A DNA stretch of 6,534 nt from Oscillospiraceae bacterium (GTDB lineage: Bacteria > Bacillota_A > Clostridia > Oscillospirales > Ruminococcaceae), in contig CAAFWX010000005.1 of NCBI GenBank assembly GCA_900766795.1, forward strand, positions 1 to 6,534, written 5' to 3'. The notes beneath the pieces are model-generated. The model did no database searches. It saw nothing but the letters and a program-made list of their open reading frames with translations, and was not told the origin of the DNA. Position 1 is the first letter of the stretch. Each line of letters opens with the position of its first letter. Positions 1 through 5,643 of this stretch are shown piece by piece. Position numbers and translations under genes: made by a program.

Positions 1-193
1 AATGAGGACGACGCAAGGCTGACGCCTTGCTAGGACGAATTGTGCAATATGACGGAAAATATGCAAGCAAGCGGACGGCAAAGGCTTTAGCCGGTAATTG
101 TGCGGTGTTGCCTTAAGTCATACAGACGGGCTGTCGTCAAAGACCGTTCGGCTGCGCAGATGGCAGTTTTCTTACAGCCCGCATAAATATACA
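1..193 (-). other. Candidate structured leftward transcript (leader or small RNA), cut by the window edge
   Basis: This stretch lies directly downstream of a strong leftward promoter and has no convincing reading frame, but it is dense in inverted repeats. A 9-bp stem pairs 126-134 with 174-182 (GCGGGCTGT with ACAGCCCGT, one G-T wobble). Further stems pair 77-81 with 108-112, 83-86 with 89-92 (two-base loop as drawn), 43-50 with 59-65 (one bulge), and 13-19 with 24-30 (GCAAGGC, loop GTCA). Short frames exist, for example a 35-codon ATG frame starting about 10 bases after the predicted start site, but none has a ribosome binding site. I could not match it to RNase P RNA, tmRNA, SRP RNA or a riboswitch class that I know by its core motifs. 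It may be the 5' leader of a gene left of the window, or a stand-alone small RNA. The structure is seen; the transcript is inferred. Confidence 0.3.
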
Positions 194-198
194 TCTTA

Positions 199-227
199 AT
201 TATATCATATTGTTCGCACAAATTCAA
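199..227 (-). promoter_or_regulatory. Strong leftward sigma-A promoter
   Basis: Read on the minus strand, TTGAAT (227-222) is followed by exactly 17 bases and then TATAAT (204-199). The -10 box is also preceded by TG one base upstream, the extended -10 form. Transcription would start near 192-193 and run off the left end of the window. A second TATAAT on the same strand at 235-230 lacks a good -35 box and may be chance in an AT-rich stretch. Confidence 0.6.
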
Positions 228-351
228 CCATTATATCCCGCGCCATTGTGAAAATCAGAAAAAACTTTGACCAATCGCCGCAGGAAGCGGTTTCCATGTG
301 TGCAACGTCCACAAATTTCCATTACTATTTGCCTTTTCTGTTAAATATCTA

Positions 352-380
352 TTGACGGGTGCGGGAATGAATTATATAAT
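352..380 (+). promoter_or_regulatory. Sigma-A promoter of the zinc-ribbon membrane protein gene
   Basis: TTGACG (352-357), a 17-base spacer and TATAAT (375-380) form a near-consensus housekeeping promoter. The start site should fall near 387, giving an untranslated leader of about 45 bases before the ATG at 433. The bases between this promoter and the leftward one (about 236-351) show no gene and no other clear signal. Confidence 0.75.
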
Positions 381-432
381 ATAGGTAGCTTCGTCGAATA
401 ACGGCGCGGCTCATCTGAGAAAGGATTGTACT

Positions 433-3234
433 ATGAATTGTAACAAATGCAGCTGTGAAATTCCTGTCGGCGCGAAGTTCTGCCCTATATGCGGATACGC
501 CGCAGACCCTGCACAGCCTAAGAACTGCAAGGTTTGCGGGCTTTTACTTGAGCCCGGCGCAAAATTCTGCTCGGTGTGCGGCACGCCTGTTGAGCAGGAA
601 TCCCCCGCACCGACAAATGCCAACCCTATCCCCCAGCCTTTCGGCACCGCTTCCGCGGTGAACCTCTCAAAGACTCCCGCGGAGCCTTATCCTCAGGCAC
701 AAGATCAAATGCCCGCATACGTTCCGCCTGTTTCTGCGGATTATGCTCAGCCGAACTATGTTCCCCCCGTTTCTGCGGACTATGCTCAGCCCGCTTACAG
801 CAGCACTGTCATTGCTCCCACAAAGAAAAGCGGCGGAAAAATCGCTCTGGTGATTGTCGCAGCGGTGCTTGTCATTGCGGCTATTCTGGGAGTGGTGTTC
901 CTCACAAACAAGGGTCCTGTGATGAACCTCATTCTCGGCGACGAGCGCTATGCTTCCATGATTGAAAGCAAGACGGTTGAGAAGCTGACAGACGCCACAG
1001 ACAACCCCGCCCTCTCTGCGGGAGTGAAAACCGCCTCCGAAAATATGTCTGCAGCTGTCCGCAAGACTAACGTTCAGGGCGCTTCTGACGCAAGTTCCAT
1101 AGACGGAGTATATTCGGACGAGATTGCGGCAGGAAGCATGAATTACAGCAGCGGAATCAACGTTGCTTCTGTCGTAAAGTCCACCGAAACCTTCATGCAG
1201 GAGGTTTACGGCACAAACGGGATTACTTTCAGCGTTGCCCCCGAGGTTACGCTTACAGAAACCTCCCTCGGTCTTATCACCGGCGGCGAGGATTCCTCAG
1301 AGCTTGAAGAAGCTTTGGAGATTGTAAACAAATCAAAATTCTCCGGAAGCTTCAGCGCGGCAGAAAACAAGCTTGGCTTGTACGCAGCGCTCACCGACGG
1401 CAGCCTTACAATCGACGGCAAGGTTATCGTATCGGACGATGGCAGCGTTTACATAAGCTTCCCCTTCGGCTCGGATAAATCCATCATGATTCCCGTCAGC
1501 ACCGAAAGCAGCGAAGAAGAAACTCAGGCGCCCTCGCTGGACATCGAGCCGCACGAAATCAAGCGCCTTGCGGGAGCAATCGGCGACATTTACCTGAAAT
1601 ACTACGAGCAGGGCGAGGTCAGCATTGACAAAACAGGCGAAATAACCGCAGCGGGCGCGTCCGCCAGCGGAAAGCTTATCACCGTGAGCATAAAGGGCGA
1701 GCAGCTTGAAAGTATGCTGACGGAGATTCTTACCCTTATCGCAGACGACAAATATTTCTGCGACAAAATCGTTGACTACGCAAACGCTTGCGAAAGGGAC
1801 TTCACCGCCGAGGACTACCGCAAGGCAATCCTTGACAGCTATGAGTTATCCATCGACGCTGATGACAGCATTGAGGTCAAAACCGTAATCAACAAGAACA
1901 ACGAAATCCTTGCAAAGAGCTACACCGCAATCGACGGCAGCCACACGGCTTGCTTCGCCTACATCAACGGCAGCGAAACAGCCGCCTTTGAGATTTCCGA
2001 AGACTACGCTACGCTTGTAAGCGCCAACATCACCAAAACCGACGAGAAAAACGGCACAATCAATCTTAAGGTAAGCGAGGACGCCGAATCCTCCCCCGTT
2101 TCCATCAAGATTGAGTACAAGAACCTTGAGCGCGCAAAATTCCTCAATAACGACGTTGTGCTCGGCACATACATCGTTTCCGTAACACCGCCCGCAGACT
2201 TCACCTCCGACAGCTCCGACGCCGAGGTTTATGCGGCTATCTCCAGCGCAACGCTCACCATCTCCTCCGAGCTAAACGGCAGCGAGCTTTGCGAGAAAAT
2301 TTCTGTGCGTGTTCCCCAGTACGGCTCAGTCGGAGTAACCATCGGGCTTGGCGCAGTCGGCGCAGACGACCTCGCTATCCCGCAAACCCCCATTGACCTG
2401 TCCGCAGCGGTAAACAGCGGCGAGCTTTCAGAAGAGGACTCCGCAAAGCTTCAGGAGATGGTTGACGAAATCTTCGACGCCGTAAAGGACAGCGACTCTC
2501 CTCTTGCGGGCTTTATTGCTGACGCGCTGGACGATTTCGGCGAGATAAACATCTCCAACGATTATCCCGACTACGATTACGACACCGATTTTGACCCCGA
2601 TTACGGCACTGACAACGACTTCGGCAGCGACGTAACGGACGATGTTGTTGACACCGACCAGCTTTATGACCGCATTTACACGGCGCTTTTACGCCTTGAC
2701 GACCTCTACTCGGGCGGCTACGACATCACAGATGAACAGGCTGCCGAGATTGACGACATGTACGAGCGTCTATACGATATTTACATGAAGCTTTTCACCG
2801 AGGATATCACTGAAAACATGTACGCGAAGATGTGCGCGGAAACCGACTCCATCGAGCAGAAAATTAACGCAATCTTCGACTCAGTCGGCGGCGCAAATAC
2901 CTCCAATATCAGCTTTGAACTCCCTGAGTACAACTACTCCAACATGAGCTATGACGAACTCAACGAGGCAATAAGCGTTGTTGAGGAACACTTCTTCACC
3001 GTGTCCATCGCCTACTTCGAGGACATCCTCGAGGACGAGGAGCTGAACACTCTATACACTCAGGCAAGCGACAAATACTCTGATATGTGCGATGCATACG
3101 GCGAACTCACCGATGCAGTGATACAAGGAAACCTTTCCGTCCCGAAACTCCGCGACGCCTGCAAGGCAGCGCGAATCTTCGACGAAGCTGTCCGCGAATT
3201 TGACGCAGCGCTGATTTCAAAACACTCCGCTTAA
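433..3234 (+). CDS. Zinc-ribbon, single-pass membrane protein with large uncharacterised ectodomain
   Basis: The function is not known to me. The 933-residue product starts with two zinc ribbons, each built from two CxxC knuckles: C3/C6 with C17/C20, and C32/C35 with C46/C49. A Pro/Tyr/Gln-rich linker follows (about 54-130) with a 13-residue tandem repeat. A basic patch (KKSGGK, 131-136) precedes one hydrophobic helix (about 137-157), so the ribbons should face the cytoplasm and about 775 residues should lie outside. The outer part has a mixed, strand-rich section (about 300-670) with an acidic linker near 356-368, then an Asp/Tyr-rich linker (710-742), then a helix-rich end (743-933). There is no catalytic motif I recognise. 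Similar ribbon-plus-anchor proteins are common in gut Clostridia and usually annotated only as zinc-ribbon domain proteins. The start is supported by AGAAAGGA at 418-425, seven bases before the ATG. The gene is monocistronic, with its own promoter and terminator. Confidence 0.9.
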   Translation: MNCNKCSCEIPVGAKFCPICGYAADPAQPKNCKVCGLLLEPGAKFCSVCGTPVEQESPAPTNANPIPQPFGTASAVNLSKTPAEPYPQAQDQMPAYVPPVSADYAQPNYVPPVSADYAQPAYSSTVIAPTKKSGGKIALVIVAAVLVIAAILGVVFLTNKGPVMNLILGDERYASMIESKTVEKLTDATDNPALSAGVKTASENMSAAVRKTNVQGASDASSIDGVYSDEIAAGSMNYSSGINVASVVKSTETFMQEVYGTNGITFSVAPEVTLTETSLGLITGGEDSSELEEALEIVNKSKFSGSFSAAENKLGLYAALTDGSLTIDGKVIVSDDGSVYISFPFGSDKSIMIPVSTESSEEETQAPSLDIEPHEIKRLAGAIGDIYLKYYEQGEVSIDKTGEITAAGASASGKLITVSIKGEQLESMLTEILTLIADDKYFCDKIVDYANACERDFTAEDYRKAILDSYELSIDADDSIEVKTVINKNNEILAKSYTAIDGSHTACFAYINGSETAAFEISEDYATLVSANITKTDEKNGTINLKVSEDAESSPVSIKIEYKNLERAKFLNNDVVLGTYIVSVTPPADFTSDSSDAEVYAAISSATLTISSELNGSELCEKISVRVPQYGSVGVTIGLGAVGADDLAIPQTPIDLSAAVNSGELSEEDSAKLQEMVDEIFDAVKDSDSPLAGFIADALDDFGEINISNDYPDYDYDTDFDPDYGTDNDFGSDVTDDVVDTDQLYDRIYTALLRLDDLYSGGYDITDEQAAEIDDMYERLYDIYMKLFTEDITENMYAKMCAETDSIEQKINAIFDSVGGANTSNISFELPEYNYSNMSYDELNEAISVVEEHFFTVSIAYFEDILEDEELNTLYTQASDKYSDMCDAYGELTDAVIQGNLSVPKLRDACKAARIFDEAVREFDAALISKHSA
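718..795 (+). repeat. Two-copy 39-bp in-frame tandem repeat in the linker
   Basis: Residues 96-108 and 109-121 repeat the unit YVPPVSADYAQP followed by N or A. The first 12 residues are identical in both copies, yet five codons differ at the third base only (TAC/TAT, CCG/CCC, CCT/CCC, GAT/GAC, CCG/CCC). The repeat sits between the zinc ribbons and the membrane helix, in a region expected to be cytoplasmic and disordered. Confidence 0.9.
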
Positions 3235-3254
3235 AGCAATCCCACTTCAACACG

Positions 3255-3288
3255 ATATCCCCGCCACTGCGGCGGGGATATTTCTTTT
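3255..3288 (+). terminator. Intrinsic terminator of the zinc-ribbon protein gene
   Basis: A perfect 11-bp stem (3255-3265 with 3271-3281, core CCCCGCC/GGCGGGG) closes a 5-base loop, and the tract TTTCTTTT follows. It lies 20 bases after the stop codon. The minus-strand reading has no T-tract after the stem, so it should act rightward only. Confidence 0.88.
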
Positions 3289-3398
3289 GCCACAAATGCA
3301 AGAAACCCCTCACAGAAGGAGTCCGCGCTCGAAATCTGCGCGCGGCTGTATTCCCCTACGTTTGCGCAGACTCCTAAAACGGCTGTCAATGCGCATAC

Positions 3399-3433
3399 AA
3401 AAACTGACCCCTGCCGAAATCGGAAGGGGTCAG
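3399..3433 (-). terminator. Intrinsic terminator of the solute-binding protein gene
   Basis: On the minus strand a 9-bp stem, CTGACCCCT with AGGGGTCAG (3433-3425 with 3412-3404), is extended by an inner CCGA/TCGG pairing and followed directly by five T (3403-3399). It lies 52 bases past the stop codon of the leftward gene. The plus-strand reading lacks a T-tract. Together with the terminator at 3255-3288 it insulates two convergent genes. I see no gene in the 250 bases between them. Confidence 0.88.
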
Positions 3434-3485
3434 TGGTTATTTGCGGTTTATCCGACAGCCGAGGCTTCGGAAGTTTTCAGAGCAA

Positions 3486-4982
3486 TCAGCCCTTAGCAAT
3501 TGCAGCGTTGATATCGTCAATTGCGCCCTGGATTGCGGGGAGGTGCTGCTCTCTGAGCTGTACGAAGGACTCGCCGGTGAGGTAAGGCAGGTTGGTCAGC
3601 GACTGTATGGGGTTCTCACAAGCGGAGCCATCAGATACAGTACCAAGACCGCCCTTGAAGTCAACAGCGGGAGTTACAGGAGAAGAACCGTCGAGAGTTG
3701 TCAGAGAGTAGATGAACTCGAGGTTATCTCTGCTCCAATTGTAGTTCTCGATGGACTGCTGAATGCCGGCTTCCTTAACGCCCTCGTCCATTGCAGCGGT
3801 TGCGCAGCAGTCAATCCATGCCTTTACGCCGTTCTCGTTCTTAGAGCCCTTGCACCACATGAGAGAATCCTGCTTGAGGGTGATGTAGTGCTTGTCAGCC
3901 TGGGGATCTCTGGGGAAAGGAACGCACTTAACTTCGTCATCAGACCAGCCGTTCTTCTTAGCGTACTTGCTGATGGTGCCCTCCCATACCCATGTACCGC
4001 CGTCGCAGTAGAACAGAATGTCGCCGTCTGCGAAAGCCTTGGGGTTTACGTTCCAGCCGTTAAGCTCGTGTCTGGGGTAACGCAGGTTCTCCTGCTGGAG
4101 AGTTGTAAGCAGAGCCTCAGCTCTCTCGATTGCGGGGTCGTTCAGGTTGGAGTAAAGCTTTGTGCCGTCGTTGCCAATCATAGGAACACCGGTGGAAAGA
4201 ACGAAGTCGTTCTCGGGGTTATAACCGTCAATTACATATTTATTATCGCCGGAATCCTTCCACTTACGAGCTATGTCAAGGAAGGTATCCCAAGTCCAGT
4301 TGCCTGCCTCAAACAGCTCTCTGGGGTCATCAACACCGATTTCATCAATCATGGATGTGCGGTAGTACATGATGTTGTTCATGGAAATCTCCCAGAACGC
4401 ACAGTAGTATCTGCCGTTAAGGGTGTACATATCCATAAGTTCCTTGGACTTCTGCCACTTTGCAGAGCTAAGGTCAAGGATTTCGTCAACAGGCTGGTAT
4501 CTGCCCTTAAGCACGCCGTAGGGGAAGTCAAGAGCCTCGAAGGGGAACAGGTCGGGAGAATCATCAGCTGCAATTGCGGAACCGAGCTTGTCGTAACGGT
4601 CAGCATAAGCAACGGAAGAATACTCGAAAATTCTGCCTGCACGCTCAGGGTCGTCGCCCTCGGTAGGAATACCGTATGTATTCTTGAACAGAATAGCATT
4701 TGCAGTGGTTTCGTCAATGTCCCACCAAGCCATCCACTTGATACGCTTTGTAACCTCGAGGTCAGGGTTATCCAGTCCAACCTCAATATTAGATACTGCG
4801 TCGTTTACGCCCTGGTTTTCTGCGAAAGTTGTTGTGGTTTCCGTTGTCTGGGGAGCTGCTGTGGTAACAGGTGCATTATTGCCGCTTTCATTTCCGGTAG
4901 GAGCTTCCTCCTCGCAGGCTGTCAGCGTCAGAGCCATTGCAGCTGCCAAAACAACAGAGGTAATAGACTTAATCTTGCTCAT
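3486..4982 (-). CDS. Extracellular solute-binding lipoprotein of an ABC importer (sugar-type, family 1)
   Basis: This is the substrate-capturing lipoprotein of a carbohydrate-type ABC importer, tethered outside the membrane. The 498-residue product has a signal peptide with basic N-end and hydrophobic core (residues 2-22) and a lipobox LTAC, with Cys23 as the lipidated residue. A Thr/Glu/Asn-rich spacer follows (24-60). The mature fold shows typical family traits: an aromatic first strand (KWMAWWDID, 82-90), YYRTSMIDEIGV then NWTWDTFLDIARKW (206-241), and AFADGDILFYCDGG (316-329). The many Trp and Tyr residues fit sugar stacking, but the ligand cannot be read from sequence. An upstream in-frame ATG at 5036 is rejected as the start because it sits at the predicted transcription start, whereas the ATG at 4982 has GGAGG five bases before it and begins the signal peptide. 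No permease or ATPase gene is adjacent. It is an independent unit with its own promoter and terminator. Confidence 0.94.
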   Translation of the reverse strand: MSKIKSITSVVLAAAMALTLTACEEEAPTGNESGNNAPVTTAAPQTTETTTTFAENQGVNDAVSNIEVGLDNPDLEVTKRIKWMAWWDIDETTANAILFKNTYGIPTEGDDPERAGRIFEYSSVAYADRYDKLGSAIAADDSPDLFPFEALDFPYGVLKGRYQPVDEILDLSSAKWQKSKELMDMYTLNGRYYCAFWEISMNNIMYYRTSMIDEIGVDDPRELFEAGNWTWDTFLDIARKWKDSGDNKYVIDGYNPENDFVLSTGVPMIGNDGTKLYSNLNDPAIERAEALLTTLQQENLRYPRHELNGWNVNPKAFADGDILFYCDGGTWVWEGTISKYAKKNGWSDDEVKCVPFPRDPQADKHYITLKQDSLMWCKGSKNENGVKAWIDCCATAAMDEGVKEAGIQQSIENYNWSRDNLEFIYSLTTLDGSSPVTPAVDFKGGLGTVSDGSACENPIQSLTNLPYLTGESFVQLREQHLPAIQGAIDDINAAIAKG

Positions 4983-5003
4983 GTGTACCTCCATTGATGT
5001 GTC

Positions 5004-5023
5004 TGTGGGTATACTTTCCCACA
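5004..5023 (-). promoter_or_regulatory. Inverted repeat in the 5'-UTR of the solute-binding protein gene
   Basis: A 6-bp inverted repeat, TGTGGG and CCCACA on the minus strand, encloses 8 bases. It lies about 12 bases after the predicted transcription start and ends about 12 bases before the GGAGG ribosome binding site. It could be an RNA hairpin at the 5' end of the message (stability or translation control) or a DNA operator. The repeat is seen; the role is inferred. Confidence 0.45.
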
Positions 5024-5041
5024 TTGGTTTTCTCATATTTT

Positions 5042-5070
5042 ATTATAGCGTATCAGCCCCTATTTTTCAA
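5042..5070 (-). promoter_or_regulatory. Sigma-A promoter of the solute-binding protein gene
   Basis: On the minus strand TTGAAA (5070-5065), a 17-base spacer and TATAAT (5047-5042) form an almost perfect consensus. Transcription should start near 5035, giving a leader of roughly 53 bases. This start supports the ATG at 4982 over the one at 5036. A promoter this close to consensus usually needs a repressor if the gene is to be inducible. Confidence 0.8.
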
Positions 5071-5096
5071 TAGATAAATTCATATAATTTACCTAT
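5070..5096 (-). promoter_or_regulatory. Candidate operator: imperfect inverted repeat touching the -35 box
   Basis: On the minus strand the arms ATAGGTAAATT (5096-5086) and AATTTATCTAT (5080-5070) are reverse complements at 10 of 11 positions, separated by 5 bases. The inner end of the site is shared with the first base of the -35 box. The motif TTACCTA of one arm (5089-5095, plus strand) recurs at 5135-5141, which may be a second half-site. The region is AT-rich, so chance pairing is possible. Confidence 0.4.
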
Positions 5097-5173
5097 CGTT
5101 TTTTGTGCACATTCGCATAAATAACTCAGAAAAATTACCTAATTTAAGCGTTTGATTTACTTTTTCGCTAATC

Positions 5174-5189
5174 TGTTACATTGTTACAT
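5174..5189 (+). repeat. Perfect 8-bp tandem repeat TGTTACAT
   Basis: TGTTACAT occurs twice back to back between the rplQ terminator and the solute-binding protein promoter. The same intergenic stretch has two near-identical copies of TTTTGYGCACA (5101-5111 and 5194-5204). These may be protein-binding sites or remnants; nothing in the sequence decides. No gene is visible in 5097-5218. Confidence 0.5.
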
Positions 5190-5218
5190 GCTCTTTTGCG
5201 CACAATAACCTCTGAAAG

Positions 5219-5245
5219 AAAAAATCCCTCCCAAAAAGGGAGGGA
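5219..5245 (-). terminator. Intrinsic terminator of the rpoA-rplQ operon
   Basis: Read leftward, the stem TCCCTCCC/GGGAGGGA (5245-5238 with 5232-5225) has a 5-base T loop and is followed by six T (5224-5219) and a further T-rich tract. It starts 11 bases after the rplQ stop codon and marks the end of the ribosomal-protein operon. Confidence 0.9.
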
Positions 5246-5256
5246 AAAGAGTTCAA

Positions 5257-5598
5257 TTAAACCAGCTCGATAATAGCCATCTCTGCTGCGTCGCCGCGGC
5301 GGGGGCCAATCTTGTAGATTCTTGTGTAACCGCCGTTCTTGTCAGCGTACTTGGGAGCGAGCTCGTCGAATACCTTCTTAGCTACGTCTTCCTTAGTAAC
5401 GTATGAGAGAACCTGACGCTTGGTGTGCAGGGTGTTTGCCTTTCCGAGAGTAATCATCTTCTCTGCCTCCGCGCGAACTTCCTTTGCGCGTGTAACGGTA
5501 GTTTCAATCTTACCGTTCTCCAGCAGGAATGTAACCATGCCTCTCAGCATTGCCTTTCTGTGGTCGCTGGGTCTGCCCAGCTTTCTTGTACCTGGCAT
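5257..5598 (-). CDS. rplQ: 50S ribosomal protein L17 (bL17)
   Basis: Bacterial ribosomal protein bL17 is a component of the large ribosomal subunit, near the exit-tunnel side. The 113-residue product has the hallmark N-terminus ([18 protein letters not shown]), the central [16 protein letters not shown] segment that is strongly conserved in the family, and the C-terminal [19 protein letters not shown] signature. Its length is normal for Firmicutes. The ATG is preceded by AAAGGAG about eight bases upstream, an optimal ribosome binding site. It follows rpoA by 45 bases on the same strand, the usual last position of the rpsM-rpsK-rpsD-rpoA-rplQ cluster, and an intrinsic terminator follows it. 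Confidence 0.98.
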   Translation of the reverse strand: MPGTRKLGRPSDHRKAMLRGMVTFLLENGKIETTVTRAKEVRAEAEKMITLGKANTLHTKRQVLSYVTKEDVAKKVFDELAPKYADKNGGYTRIYKIGPRRGDAAEMAIIELV

Positions 5599-5629
5599 TT
5601 TTCATTCTCCTTTCAATAGGAATCGGAAT

Positions 5630-5643
5630 CGGGTAAAAACCCG
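5630..5643 (-). other. Short stem-loop right after the rpoA stop codon
   Basis: CGGGT and ACCCG form a 5-bp stem with a four-T loop starting at the base after the rpoA stop codon. No T-tract follows (the next bases are ATTCCGATTCC), so it is not a good terminator. It could protect the rpoA 3' end or tune the rpoA to rplQ read-through ratio. Confidence 0.4.

Noticed and set aside
1..33. Possible C-terminal end of an upstream plus-strand gene (NEDDARLTPC then a stop)
   Set aside because: Ten codons cannot be told from chance, the bases also form a perfect hairpin (13-30), and no terminator follows on the plus strand.
89..184. A short plus-strand frame ending in RRAVVKDRSAAQMAVFLQPA
   Set aside because: It has no start codon with a ribosome binding site, is closed by a stop just upstream, and overlaps the inverted repeats and leftward promoter region. 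It may be part of a repeated intergenic element, but I cannot show that from one copy.
3289..3398. Possible small gene between the two convergent terminators
   Set aside because: The frames crossing this stretch run through terminator stems, lack ribosome binding sites and have Arg-rich, unstructured composition typical of chance frames.
4379..4786. A 135-codon minus-strand frame inside the solute-binding protein gene
   Set aside because: It is a +1/+2 shadow of a real gene with low-complexity Ser/Thr/Leu composition and no start signals of its own.
3441..4997. A 518-codon open frame on the plus strand lying fully antisense to the solute-binding protein gene
   Set aside because: Its codons are in exact register with the minus-strand gene, so it can only be closed by TTA, CTA or TCA codons in that gene, which this organism appears to use rarely. 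Its translation is rich in Cys, Val and Leu with no domain, while the minus-strand product is a textbook lipoprotein with promoter, ribosome binding site and terminator.
5034..5036. An upstream in-frame ATG for the solute-binding protein
   Set aside because: It coincides with the predicted transcription start and would put 18 extra polar residues before the signal peptide. The ATG at 4982 has GGAGG five bases upstream.
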